In this document: positions 12,380 to 25,082 of the stretch, one piece after another
Layout of the letters: each line of letters opens with the position of its first letter
Numbering within the stretch: position 1 is the stretch's first letter
Program-made: the position numbers and the translations under genes
Notes under the pieces: generated by a model
Database searches by the model: none
Told to the model about the DNA's origin: nothing
The model's input: only the letters and a program-made list of their open reading frames with translations
Origin: Eupeodes corollae
Taxonomy: Eukaryota > Arthropoda > Insecta > Diptera > Syrphidae
DNA: 64,000 nucleotides
Direction: 5' to 3'
Assembly: GCF_945859685.1 (NCBI RefSeq)
Contig: NC_079147.1
Coordinates: forward strand, 137,416,645 to 137,480,644

Positions 12380-13310
12380 AAATTTATTTACAAAAATATT
12401 GTTCCATTTGAGTGTTGCATGGCGCGTCCAAAATGCACCGTTATCTTCCTTCTAATCCCATCTTCCATCCCAAATTGGCAGCCCTTGGTAATCGCCCAAA
12501 TCTTAAAATGACATGAAGGCCTAAATTGGTCACAATGCCCAAAAAGGTTAAGAAAATCGCAAAAAAAACCCAAAGCAAATGTAGCAAGCAATGCTTTGAT
12601 TAATTTTAAAATAAAAAAAAGCCCAAATGGTTAGTTTTCATTTTGGGAAAAAGAATTTTAATTTTGAAATTAGGCTTTATGGAATAAGGGTTGGGCTTTA
12701 GGAAGTTTATTTTGCGCATTATAGGATGGTTATGTTTTTTTTTTCATAAAATTACATAAAGCTCAAAAAAAACTTCACTATAAGAAAACGTCACAAAGTC
12801 CAAATAAAATGTTGTTATATCACCCAACTCAACTGTCAAAATCGTAACGACCAAATTTAGAAATATCATAGAGCCCAAAAACATATTTGTGATGCTTTTT
12901 CGACTTTTCTAGTTTTTGGGCTACCTGACATTTTTGTTTTTTAACGTTTGCTTTTGGGACAACGCAAAATGTTTGTAGGGCCTCAAATATACAAACATTT
13001 TGTCAGAATGTACAAATGTTGAAACACATAACATCTTTGGGACAATAAGTCCAAAATGTTTTCATCTAAAAACTTTTTTGGGCGATATGACATATTTAAT
13101 ACCTTAACGTTATTTCACTGACAATTAGACTGAAACCTTGTTTTTATTTCCAATTATATAAAATCCCGAAAAGCTTTTACGCCGAAAGGTCGGGTAACTT
13201 TGTCCAAATCGTAAAACAACCAAATGTAACTAAATTGTTTTGGGCGCAATTACATTTTTAATTTGGGCGGTATGGTTTCAGTCAAAAAGACCAAACGCCT
13301 TTTGTTATCA
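12380..13310. repeat. Cluster of GCCCAAA/TTTGGGC motifs in both orientations
   Basis: Within about 900 bp the motif GCCCAAA or its complement TTTGGGC, or one-base variants, occurs about a dozen times. The GCCCAAA sense predominates at the left (about 12500, 12537, 12629, 12870) and the TTTGGGC sense at the right (about 12916, 12953, 13038, 13078, 13237, 13262). The opposite polarity suggests an old large inverted-repeat element. A perfect hairpin lies inside it at 12965-13002. No coding sequence was found. Confidence 0.45.
12965..13002. repeat. Perfect 13-bp hairpin
   Basis: CAAAATGTTTGTA at 12965-12977 is followed after 12 bases by its exact reverse complement TACAAACATTTTG at 12990-13002. 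It could be the centre of an inverted-repeat element. Function unknown. Confidence 0.8.
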
Positions 13311-16300
13311 TTATAAGGGTATTTGTAACCCATTAAGTGGTGCAGAATATATACGAACAAAACTGAAAGAAAAAACGTAACATAAAGTTGGATGAAAATT
13401 TGAGGTTAAGGCGAAATAGAGAATGAAATCAAACCCACTCGTAAACAGCACTCATAAAAGCAATAGTTATCTAAAATATTTCATATTTTATAATTATAAA
13501 TATTTGCTTCCTTAATTTTCTATATAAATTGAAAAAAAAACTAAATTATTGTTCCATTCCCACTATCTAGACAGATATTGGGCCGTATACAGGACGTGTT
13601 CGTTTGCCTTTGAATAAGTATTTAATTTTGGTAATTTTATCTGAAAAAAATGTCTACGGCTATACCGCAATCAAGGAATTATAAATCGTTACTCTATAAT
13701 TTTCCTATCAATCTCTTGCAATACAAATTGTTCGAATTCTGTATATATTTTTTTTAAGGTCAATTTTGATTAGCTCACCTCACAACAACATAAAATAATC
13801 TTAAGCCCAAAAAAGAGCCGAAATTCGACAAAACCCTCAACTGTCTGATTGACAGCTTAAATACAAGATTACCTTGATTACTCTTGGTTCTCCGAAATTC
13901 GATCAGCATAATGCCAATAATTGCGTGTTGTTGTTCACATAATTCTTCCAATATTAAGGATTCAAGGACAATAGTATATGTTTGGCAGATTGATCTGTGT
14001 TAATTTGACAGATTAAAGAAAAAGAAACAAGTGTACCAAATTCGGGACTTTAGAAAATTAATTTATTAGAAAGCAATTCCACCTAAAAATATTTGTGATG
14101 GTATTGAAAAGTAAATCCAAATTGTAACATATACATACAAGTATTATAGGTGCAATATAACGAAAGGACAACTTAGACAGACCAAGTGACTACTTCCACC
14201 ACCCACTCATAGAGCCCTCGTGTAGATGCGATGACGTGACAGAAATTACAGCTTGGTATGCTCAATGCGGAAATGAATCACTGAGCACGCACATTTGTTC
14301 ATGGAAGCGTACAGGTGTGATTATATGTGTGTGTGTGGTGTGTTTGAGTGTGGTAAAGAGCCAAGGATACTCTGTAGGTACATAGTTCATTTTGAGCTCT
14401 AAATCACAAGTCTCCGTAAATATCGTTTACTGTGTTTTTTCGCAGTTCTTGTGACGGCAACTTGGTTGTTATATTTATATGTATACTGTATATGTCTTGG
14501 AGGTTTTGAAACATTCATCTCTTAGCGGTGCATATTGCATATGCAATGCACTTGCAACAAACTGGGAACCAAATGTGTGTGCTGGTCAAATGAATTCGTG
14601 CATGGTTTTTTCTTTAATTTTTTTCCTTACTGCTTTTTATCGGACGCCACTTTGGTATAAAGCTATATGCCTGGTGAATCAGTGTCAGAATAAAACACTT
14701 TAAACATCAAGCATGAGACTCTGATTGAAGTGGAAAAATGTAAATTTGCTGCCCGATGTATAATGATAACTTTGAGACGTGGAATTTTGCTGATTGCAAA
14801 GTCCTTTTATATATTATACTTTATATGTAAAGTCGATGTAATGAATCAAAACTGTTTACATGCTAATTTTTGAGTTTGAATTATTTGCATAAATTAGATT
14901 TGATATAAATACTTAAGGGGTGTTTTTCTTTGATTCTACATTCTTTTCTGCAAAGATTTATACAATAGGAGCATTTTGGAAAACGAGGATTAAATTGAGC
15001 AAAAAATTGGAATGAGGACAAAAATCACATCTTTCTTTTTTTTTAACAAGCTTAAATTAAAAAATAGTCGTGAAGTGATCTTTGATATAGCTAAATTTCG
15101 AATGCAGTTGGATGTTTTAGAATAATTGGGTTCGCCTTAGAAATATAAAATGTAGGCTTCGCTAACGTAGAATAATTTTACTTTTGAACTATTGCGAGTC
15201 ATATATTGTTAAGGGAATCTTCTGCTAGTTTCAAAATTATACGTTTTTATAAAGTATAAATTTTGGCTGCTTGAAACTTTTGTAATTAAAAAATTTGGTA
15301 GAGCCGTATTAAAGGATTTGGCGCTAAGGTTATTGGGGTCTTTTAAATATTTTTTTAGACTCAATTTTCTAGTGTTGTTAATACTACGTAGATTGGAACT
15401 AATGCTAGAAACATATCCAAAAAAATAACTGTTTTGCGTGAGCCTTTTGAAAATATTTTGATCTTAAAGGATTTAACAAAACTTAAACATTTTAGAGAAA
15501 ATTTTAATTCTTGAATTTATGGAAACAGGTGCATTCAACTACATAATTTCTCATAAAATTAAATAAAAACAAATTAAGGTAAACAAATAAGTTGAGAGAA
15601 ACTTAATAGCATATCATTCACAAATTACGCGTTGAAGAATTTCTTTTCACTATAGTTTTCAAGGGATTCAGAACTTTGTATTACATAAATAGTTCATCTA
15701 TTTATGTAATATAAAGTTCTGAAACTTAAATGTTTAACTATAAGCCTTTACTTTAACATTTTTGTTTATATAATCTTGAAATTCGTGTTTAAATCTTAGT
15801 TCTAGAGCATCCAAAACAAATTCCTTCAAAGAGTTGATCCCTTCAATTTGTAAGATCTTAAAAGCTTTTGTATTAAATAAAAAATCAATTTAAAAAGCGG
15901 AAGCGTTACACTATTTCTGTGCGTCAAAAAACATAAGCTGGAATTGAAGACAAGTTTCGGGAATTTAAAAGCAAGTTAATATCAAATTTGCGATCTGTTA
16001 TTCAAGTTGTTTGGATTTATATATAAAAAATAAATAATTACAAATAAATTGTTTAATTCTTTCTGCTGAATTAAAAACTTAATCGCAAATAGAAATTAAA
16101 TTATTTATTTTAAAATCGTCACGAACACAAAAAAAAACATCATTTTCGAGGATTTATCGTTTTAGTTTTTTATCTTGAAGATTCTTATTTGGGCCATTTT
16201 GTAATTTTCAGAGGTTTGGCTTCTTCCCATCTCTTCAAAAACATCAAAGCATTCTCGTTTTTCTGTCACAAACGATATGAGTTCCTCGTAAAGCCATTTT

Positions 16301-17420
16301 CAACATATGTATTTTTTTGATACGGTAGATATTAAATAACTTGAGTATAGAACCAAAAAATTGAGACAATATTGCTGCGTCAAGGGACTTCAATTCAACT
16401 TAAGCTTTTTATGCGCGTAATTTGTAATGACATTGAAAGCCGATATTTTTCTTTTCCTAATCTCTGGTAAAGGTTGTATAGGCACCGTCCGTTGCTTCCC
16501 AGTTTGGCAAAAACGAGTAAGTAACAATTTTTTTAATGTGAACTTGCTCGCTTTATTGCTGCCCTAAAAAAACATATAATGAGCCGAACAATTTTGCAGT
16601 TCTGGGCAAAACAATGAATCAGCTGCCAATGATCCGATCACAATTTTAAGAATGTGCAGGGCATAGATGTTTCACAATTACTTTTTTTTTTTAATTGTTG
16701 CTTTTTGTATATTGCCCAAAACAAATATTGATTAAAAGATTTGTACATATCATATCGGTAAAACGAAACTAGATTGGTGATGGAATAATAAGAAACGAAA
16801 AAAGCAAAAAGTTTTTAAATCAATATAATTTCAATATAAATGACTGAAAAACGATCATGGGATAGTATGAGGGATTAGCTATTGCTCCGAATTAACTGTC
16901 AAACGTATTTCAAAGTTTTAAAATAAGAAACTCTTGCTTACAAGAAATTTGAACAAAAGCACCGTGTAATTTCTGAAATAGTTGTATGTTGAATTGTGTG
17001 TTTATAAGAAACACCGTTTATTAGAAAAACCACTGTTAAAAAAAAAACATTTCTCAAACCACGAACTTTCTTTTTTCAATGTTAAGTTGTTTGGATTTAA
17101 GAAACTTGCAAAAAAATAAAAACTTAATTCCAAACACATGAAAAGAACCTTAGAAAAATTCAAAGCAACCTATACAAATGTCATTTCAATTTGACATCTG
17201 AAGAGAATTTCAGTTCAGTGCTGAACTTCTGATTTGACATTTGTTGTGTTATTGTTACTTATTGCGTGTGTGTTATGTTCGTTGTGTTTACCTTTGCTTA
17301 AAATAGCGTGTGAATTGGGTTGAATATGGAGCAGAGGATACATTTTTGACAATTCAGGGTATATCCGTATAAGATACTTGTTTCACAAATCTATATTCTT
17401 AGAATATAAGAAACGAATTT
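13311..17420. other. Long non-coding stretch
   Basis: No gene recognised in about 4 kb. It contains GT-rich sequence near 14320-14355, a 24-bp hairpin at 15669-15721 and a weaker inverted pair (CAAATGTCA ... TGACATTTG) around 17175-17245. Base composition is mostly AT-rich. The 74-codon frame at 14479-14703 has no recognisable domain. Confidence 0.5.
15669..15721. repeat. 24-bp hairpin with a 5-base loop
   Basis: The arms 15669-15692 and 15698-15721 are reverse complements at 23 of 24 positions and the mismatch can form G:U. Weaker complementarity continues outward (TATAGTT on both sides). The size and tight loop fit a small hairpin RNA precursor or a recent MITE-like fold, but there is no evidence for transcription. 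Confidence 0.8.
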
Positions 17421-17427
17421 TTTAAAT

Positions 17428-17717
17428 TAAATTGGGTGGCGCAACAGTCCGTTGTGAACCAGGGCCTAGTGACTTACAACTCTCAACCATTCCTGTGTGT
17501 GAGTACTGTCGGCAGGAATGGAAGGGACCTACAGTTTTAATCCGAACGGCAAATTTGAGAAAGCACTTTTCGTGACAAGAATTACTCTTGGAGAATTTGT
17601 CAATTCTTCGCAAGAGGCAGTACCCATAAAAAAAACTTTAGGTGGCACAGGCAGGGATTGAACCCAGGACCCTTTGCATGACAGTCCAACGCACTAACCA
17701 TCACGCTATACGGGTAC
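17428..17717 (-). mobile_element. tRNA-derived SINE, near full length
   Basis: On the minus strand the unit begins GTACCCGTATAGCGTGATGG, with an A-box-like segment (TAGCGTGATGGTTAGTGCG) and a B-box GGTTCAATCC about 45 bases later, so the head derives from a tRNA. The body includes CAATTCCTCGC-like and CATTCCTG blocks shared with the other copies. The 3' end reads ... AGGCCCTGGTTCACAACGG ... GCCACC followed by an A/T-rich tail. It has an internal Pol III promoter and no protein. The tail matches the RTE LINE 3' end (27/33 identical). Confidence 0.85.
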
Positions 17718-20424
17718 TACAATGTACTATGTTTCAAACATTCTGAGAAATTTGAATGAATCAAATAAGTACATTATTAGGAATGTATGTTTATGTTTAA
17801 GGTTTCCAGGAAGTGAAAATTGGAATGAAACAAGTAAGTACATTATTAAGTATGTATGTGTTTATGTTTAAGGCTTCCAGGAAGTGTGTTTTCCAGAAAA
17901 TCTTTAAAAATGTTTCCAAATTGTCATTATATAGCCTTCTTTTCGCTTGGTCCATTTAACAATTATACAAGTTCCATGTTATTTCTCTGATTTGAGATGC
18001 AACCTACGCAATTTGAAATAAACACGCGGGAATTAAAAACGTGTCAATTTTAAAAGAAATATGGAGAGAAAGTGTTTAGATATTTAAATTCGTTTTTATG
18101 GTAGCGCTGCTTCTTAATTTAAACTATACTACTTGAATTTAAAAATCTATTTTTATATATGTAAATACATATATCAAATATATTTTATAAGCCGTTTACC
18201 TCAATTTAATAGATGCTAGTATATAATCTTTGAAAATACAAAATTATGTTTGACAACAGATTCAAGAAAAATATGAATAGCGTTTTTGTTTTGTTCTTAC
18301 GAAATAATAATTACTATACATTCCAATGCCAAGTCGGGTCGTCTTCCTCTCTTATTATCACCAATTTTCAGAATATTACATTGTGTTTATAAAATACAAA
18401 ACCAGCATTCAATCCGTCACTTCGTTCACCACACATCAAGACACATCACAATACTCTATACCACATATGACGGACCCAAGACTCTTTGACCGATGCGATG
18501 TACCAAGCTAAACATAGCCCTGTTATTACCATCTGACTGACAAGTGATTACCCTGCGATCGACAACAAAACATAATTTTTGGTTAAGCGCCACCATAGAC
18601 TGAAGTAAGCTGCATAAGCGCGGCAAAATCTTTCCCCTAAAAATATGCCCACCACTCCTCCCAACCTCCTTTCGTTTGGTCAGCCGTCAAAAAATAAAAG
18701 ATAATGACAGATAAATAAAAGGGATGCGCTTTGTGACAGCAGCCAATGCGCCGTTCTGTCAATCAAAATGATTTATTAGTCTTCCCACAGTATATCATAA
18801 TAATTAATCTTTGTTTTGCTGTTTGCGGCATCAAAAAATGCTTTTGAACGTAACGGTGGTGGCGGCAATGGCAAGTCGGCTCATCGGCAGCTTTTGTTGC
18901 TATTGTTGTTATGTCGTCGCGTCGTCGTCGATCCGCTATAGATGCTGCTGACCGACAGTAATTAGTTAAGCGGGAAAGCGTTTGTCACATACATAACAAC
19001 GCTTCCACCATCATCATCAGACTTTTCCAAGGAACTTACAATTATTATTATTATCATCGTTCGTCGGCGAACATTATTTGTCTTACTTAAAGTTAAACCA
19101 TATCAGCGCGAACGGCCTGAATTATGGTGCTCTCTTGTACAATTACCTACACTAGAGTATCTATGAAATTGTATCTCATAGCTCCATTGCAGGGGGATGA
19201 ACCGAATTGCCATTACCTAGATATCTAATCACGAGTACTGCCTAATGGTACACTTGGTGAACGTGTATTACCTAACTATATATTGACTGCAGCGCGGCGC
19301 AGCGGCGGTTGTTTTAACGCCCCGAAGGTCAATTGGCGATGCGAGTAGATCTTCAAATGGAGATTTCTTAATTCCAAAGTGCAGTCGAAGTCGAAAATGA
19401 ATGCGCGCACACTTATAGAAAACCATCATGCTGCGGAAAGTGCATCATGGGAATCCGATAAAGTGGCCAGAAACTGCACTTCAGTTATGAAATTTATACA
19501 GAGTGTGAGATGAAGAGAGCGCACTCTATAGGTGCATCATCGGGAAGCAAACAGATTGATCTGCTGGAAACTACGACTAGGTAGTTAGCCATTCAAACGA
19601 ACCAGAACCAAAAAAGTTAAATCCAAATCCACCCGTCATCCGGCTTTGGCCAAGAGGTTAAAGGCAATATCTGGATGGATGAGGTGGATGATTTATGGTC
19701 TTGACTCTTGAGTGTGTGCAAGTCTGCACGCTGCTGCTGCGTATATAGAGAGCTCAGCAAGGCAGCTACAGCAACAGCAAGACTCGCTAAACACACAGAA
19801 ACATCTTCTTTTTAATCAAAGTGGTTCCCAGCCAAATGGTCCCATCATATCGCCGCTGTTGTACAATTGCCATTAAGAGATTTTACGAGAAAAAGTAAAC
19901 GACGACTACGACTACGACGACGACGACACGGGTGATTGGAGGTATTGGATACGAAATGTGCATGGTGCGAGCTGCGGCACCAAAATCAGTTAACTCTGCA
20001 ACCAAAAGATCGTTCCGTGGCTCTTGTGCAAACAATGAGTCATAAATAACCCGACAAATCGCGATTGCCGGCGCCCAAAGAGATTCTTGTATATATAAAA
20101 TCCAAACCCAATAAGTGGATCATAATAGTTTTAGGATTGGGATACAAACATTTTAACTGCAGAACAAGCTGATAAAAAAATGTTTAGTAGTTTTATATTA
20201 ACTTAATTCGGTATAAGGTGATCAATACAGGACTGACATTTCCAAAATTCGCGATCAGAAGGTTTCATCAACTTGCTCTTATGGTTAGATCATAATGTTT
20301 TAGTAGGGAAAAGATTTAAATTAAGCTTTATTTATATAAAACATACCTACCAAAATTAGCTGTTTATTTGATGCTTTAAATCTGAAAATATTATTTTATC
20401 CATATGCTATGATGGAGTCAAGTA
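17718..20424. other. Non-coding stretch including a GC-richer block
   Basis: The first 850 bp are AT-rich. From about 18560 to 20090 the composition rises. This part has GTCGTC and GACGAC triplet runs (about 18910-18930 and 19900-19927), a CAGCAACAGCAAG run and many GC-containing words without an open frame. That texture is common in conserved insect intergenic or intronic regulatory DNA, but no specific site is claimed. Confidence 0.45.
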
Positions 20425-21760
20425 CCCCGCCAACGAGCAGACTCAACAAATCCATCCGATTGATGAACAGGAAATCCCCCCATCCGACTTCAATGAGATC
20501 AAGATAACCATCAACAGGCTAAAGTTTAACAAAGCTGCTGATAGGCTATAGGTGGAGCTTTTTAAGAACGCAGCAGATGATTTGGTAAGGAGCATAACCT
20601 GTAACTATAGAAAATGGACGGAAGAGAGTATGTCTTATGCACGACGGGAGCAAACCATTGTTTTCGCAATTCATAAAAAGGTGACTACCTACTACAGAGA
20701 TATAAGCGTTTTATACATTGCATACAAGATCCTGTCAAGTGTGTTATGTGTATACCTGATGCCATTTACTGAGGAATTGATTGGCACTTACCAATGTGGC
20801 TTCAAGCCTATAAAATCTACCATCAACAAAATCTTCACTTTACAGACCTGTACCTCTCTACCTCTTTATCGATTTAAAAACAGCCTTTTAAAGTGTCAAC
20901 AGGGACGAGCTATATCGTTCCATGTAGAGTTTTAGTATTCCTGTCAAGGTTATAAGCCTTTACAGAGGTTATAAGCCTTTACAGAAGGACGTTGGAGAAT
21001 GCTCTGTCAAAATTATAAGAAATTCAAGAGATGCATTGAGCGAAACGTTTTAATATACTGATTGTTCATGACCTCAAAACGAAATATACGGTGTGACCAA
21101 AGAGCATCGTTTCCCATCGCAGACTTTGTCAGAACTTGTCCAATGATAGGTATAACTTCAAGATGGCCAAAGAATTCATCTAACTGAGTACTGATATTGA
21201 CTTTGCAAATGACATCTAATCGCTGTTTCTGAGGTTAAGTAAGCAATGAAGACAGCAGGCCCTATAGCGAAATCCCAAGCCCACGTTGTACAAAAATCCT
21301 CATCATCCAGGTCTTATTGTGTGGTGCAGAAGCATGGATGCAACTAGACTGGATGTTCGAGAGGAAGGTACAACTCATGATCTATGGACCGATTTGTGTC
21401 AACTGTCAAAATAACACCTGAAGAAGACGATACAACCATTAACTGAACGAGCTGTACAGCAACTTGCCATTTGTCAAAAAACAGCATGTGTAACAATTAA
21501 GATGGCTTACGAATTTTGAGCGAATTAAAATCGAAGCTTCAGCTCGTAAAGTATTAACCGCCAAGTCAGATGCAACGAGAAGCTTAGGCAGACCACATCT
21601 CCTGTATATCGACCAAGTTGAGGCCAATACATCCCGACTTGGTATTCAAAACTGGAAGCACTAAGCTAGAGCATCGATTAAAATAACGCAACAAACGCGA
21701 ATGCATTCTAGGCCAACTCCAAAATCGCGTAGGTTTCATTGAATCGTCCCTTCGTATTTT
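20425..21760 (+). pseudogene. RTE-clade LINE relic, copy B
   Basis: The plus strand carries an RTE ORF in broken frames. Near 20450-20560 it reads DEQEIPPSDFNEIKITINRL and then KAADRL. At 20552-20935 it reads ELFKNAADDLVRSI, YIAYKILSSVLCVYL, TEELIGTYQCGFKP and INKIFTLQT. These are the finger and motif 1-2 regions of the reverse transcriptase. Later blocks, FKMAKEFIYL near 21160 and RSLGRPHLLYIDQVE near 21580, are the post-RT tail. The palm motif with catalytic aspartates is missing or unreadable. The 3' terminus shared with SINEs is absent, so the copy is truncated at both ends. Confidence 0.75.
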
Positions 21761-22138
21761 GTATTCTAAAGTCCCAATCATATAAACTCCATTAAATGAA
21801 GACAGGGACCTACACAGGTTCGTTCCAGGACCAGATCAGTTTAAGTTTTGATGTAGGTTGTAGGTATGACAAAATAAGATTTTGAATTTAACAGCAGTTG
21901 AATCAGAATTGTAGTAAAATTGAACCATCAACATCAATCTCAACGTAAATTTGACGTCGTTTTAAACAGTCAGATATTACATTTCTTGGCTGATATGGCC
22001 CGTCTCAATTTAATTTCAGCCTTAACTTTTTTATTAACTTGATGGGTGAGTTAACTTAGCGAGAGTGGTTGACTTTAACTTTTTGAAAAAAGATGGATTA
22101 GTTAGTTTGACCATATTAATATTTGTTGGTATGATCGA

Positions 22139-22236
22139 CCATTCCTGACAACAGTACTCGCACACAGGAATGGTTGAGAGTTGTAAGTCACTAGGCCCTG
22201 GTTCACAACGGACTGTTGCGCCACCCCATTTGATTT
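22139..22236 (+). mobile_element. SINE fragment (3' part)
   Basis: This carries the 3' body and tail of the tRNA-derived SINE in plus orientation: CCATTCCTG ... CAGGAATGG (a 9-bp stem inside the family), AGTTGTAAGTCACTAGGCCC, and the GCGCCACC end. The tRNA-like head is missing, as in a 5'-truncated insertion. Confidence 0.8.
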
Positions 22237-22365
22237 GGTATGATCGAATTCTTGACAGTAAACAACAGAATTCAAAACAGAATACAAAATCACGCCAAGG
22301 CTTTATGTTTACTTTAATGTAACCCTAAATCGATAAACCATAACCTACAAAATAAAAATAAATAT

Positions 22366-22556
22366 ATTAAGTGGCGCAACAGTCCTTTCAGAACTAGGGC
22401 CTAGTAACTTACAACCCTCGACCAGTGCTCTGTGCGAGTAATGTTGTCAGGAATGGAGTTTTTTTTCATGACAAGAATTACTCTTGGAGAATTTGTCAAT
22501 TCCTCGCAAGACGCAGTACCCGTGAAAAAAACTGGGACAGACAGGGATACAAAATA
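22366..22556 (-). mobile_element. SINE fragment (tail and body)
   Basis: Minus-strand copy beginning on plus with GTGGCGCAACAGTCC and continuing through the CAAGAATTACTCTTGGAG block to the body/head junction near GGGACAGACAGGGAT. The tRNA-like A-box is missing. It lies head to tail with the next copy. Confidence 0.8.
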
Positions 22557-22567
22557 CCAAAAATAAA

Positions 22568-22779
22568 CTATAGGTGGCTCAACAGTATGTAGAAATCTAG
22601 GGCCTAGTGACTTACAACTCCCATTTCGGGGATTAAGGACCTACGGTTTATTTGAGAAAGCAATTTTTATGACATATTCCTCATATGAAGAATTGTTGAT
22701 TCCTCGCAAGTGGCAAAATAAACAAAATTTTAGGTGTTACAGGTAGGGATTGAATTCAAGGCCTATTAAAAATCCTGAG
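22568..22779 (-). mobile_element. Diverged SINE copy
   Basis: Starts on plus with GGTGGCTCAACAG, includes GGGCCTAGTGACTTACAACT, and ends near AGGTAGGGATTGAATTCAAG, the complement of a mutated B-box. It is more diverged than the copies at 17428 and 48712, and the A-box end is lost. Confidence 0.7.
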
Positions 22780-25082
22780 TAGAAAACTGGGCAATATTTT
22801 AACTTAACATCTAAATTATTTGCATAAACGTGTTCATATTTTATACGGTCAAAAACGCACAACCTTGCCGGCACCTAATACTAGAATTTACTTCCAAACT
22901 TGATAGTATACTTTCGCACTTTACAACGTATAATATCCAATATGCCCAACAACTGATCTTGAATATTTACTCAATAGATCAAGCGAGTAAAGGAGTTGTA
23001 TACAAGCACATCATACACTCATTCTCGTAATGGTTTATTGAAACATCGATCGCCTCGTTTCCTTATTTCAGAGTCTTTGCCTCTAGGCCTTATTGGTTTT
23101 ACTATTCAAGCTCAGTTAGCAGTAAAAAGTTTCATTGTTGGTTTTTTCACTTTACCCCAAATATGTCAAATACTTGCAGTCAAAAAAGACTGTATACACA
23201 AATCAAATGAGTGCGAGCGTACTGTAGGTAATTTAATCATTGTTCAGATCAATTTAGGAAGTGAAATCTCTTGAGCACGCGCATTATCGTCTTTTAGAGG
23301 CTGCAAAAATAATTCCTCAATTTGTTATCAGATGGCAGTAAAAAATTCGCTTGAGTCGACTTTCTGTGTGTGTACAATTTATACACATAGCTGCATCCTT
23401 TTATAGGCAAGTAAGGATACTTAAACTGACCGAACCGAAGACGAACGTGAATGTACGACGACGCAATGGCAATGGATCATTGCAGTGCAGACCTTTTGGC
23501 TCCATCTGATACCGCTCCCATCAGGTATACTCGGTCATTCAGTTAAGAGGGGGATGTGTCTGATTAATTAGAGATTTGATTAATATACAGAAAAACATGG
23601 GGGCAGGACCGAAATCACCTCATGCCGCTGTTGCTTTATAATATCACGACCTAGCGATCGCTTAACATTTTTGCTTTACTGCATTCGAATTTGTTTAACA
23701 CCAATTCAAGCCGCTGCGCTGTTTATTCAAATCCCATCCTCAAGTTATAAGTTACCATCAACCGTGATTCATTCATTCATCAGCTTCTCTTCTCATCAGT
23801 AGCGGTGGCAATGCAAACGAACTGCTAAAGTGTTGACGAATCTTGCCTATAGTTGAGCCTTGAACTCTATACTTAGAGACAGAATCCGACCAGGAACCCG
23901 AATTCAAAGCAAAATAAACATAGGAACTTTTTATCAGATATCGGGCCGCGTTTCTACATACATACGAGCGAAATACGGTAGCATCGGTAGCTTGTTGAAA
24001 ACATAAGCGAAAGCTTGGGATTCGTGAAATCATTCAGCAAACTACTGTGCAGTTTCCAATAATAAGGCGATGACGACAGCAACAACTGAAGTGTGGGCAG
24101 TCATGAGGAAGACCATTTAAATGTCATATCATTCAGCGAAGATCTTAAGAGGACTCTGTGTCGTCTTCTTCGTCGTCGTTGCCTCAACTGTGCTGGCTGG
24201 GTTCTCGCTCTTCGTAGAATGGATGCTGACACTGTATTTTTGCGCACATCAATTGTTGTTGGTGCTCTATGAAGTTATACCAAGCAACGTCGAAAATTGG
24301 CCAAAACAACAGAAGGGTTCTTGTACTCCTTGGTGAGATTGTCTTTGCAGTTTTTCTTCTTTTTTTTTGTGTTTGTCCACACGATACCGAAGTGTGTCGG
24401 TCTTAAATGAACTGATATTGAGTGAAAGACATAAGCTACCTAGGTACATATATATAGCTAAAGAAAACGGCTGTTTAAGGTGTTGAAATTTATGTCTTAC
24501 CAGAGTCAGGTAGTATATCGCGAAGTTGCAATAAAAAATGAGATGCAGGTAGCAGATACTTTGTCCAAATGAAATAAATGATTCAATAAGTTGTTGTATA
24601 GTCAAAGAAGAAGAATTAACTGTATATGTTGTCTTTGAATGCTTTATAAAGATTGTTTAAAAGATATACATAATTGGGTTTTAAATGAGAAAAACTGTTT
24701 ATGAAAAAGGTTTATTTATTTAAGTAGCTAAATTAAAATTGCATTTTCGAAAGTGCAGTATAGTTATGAGTTGATGGAATATTGTTGAATTCTTAAGCTG
24801 TTTTTCTTAACAGGAAACTTAGAAACTTTTTATGATGTTCTTGCTTTTAGTGTATTTTCTAGGGAATTTTGCCGATTTCATTGAAAAAAGAATGTTTTGT
24901 TGGATGGTTTTCGACATTTGCTCACGATTCATTTGTAAGGGGTAAAAAACTCAATACTGTTAAATAAAATCGAAACTTCGATAGAAACACTGAAAATTTA
25001 GCCAAGACTAAGTCATGAAGGTTTTCAATGCCACAAGTTCTTCTTATTTAGAATATTAGAATTATACTCAGGTTTCGGGACT
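22780..25082. other. Non-coding stretch, partly GC-richer
   Basis: No gene recognised. From about 23440 to 24330 the sequence is GC-richer, with words such as ACGACGACGCAATGG and TCGTCTTCTTCGTCGTCG. A 71-codon frame at 24121-24336 would encode a hydrophobic segment, but it has no family match I know and no start or splice support. The rest is AT-rich. Confidence 0.45.

Noticed and set aside
24121..24336. 71-codon frame with a hydrophobic segment
   Set aside because: A single transmembrane-like stretch is not enough. No family match and no splice support.
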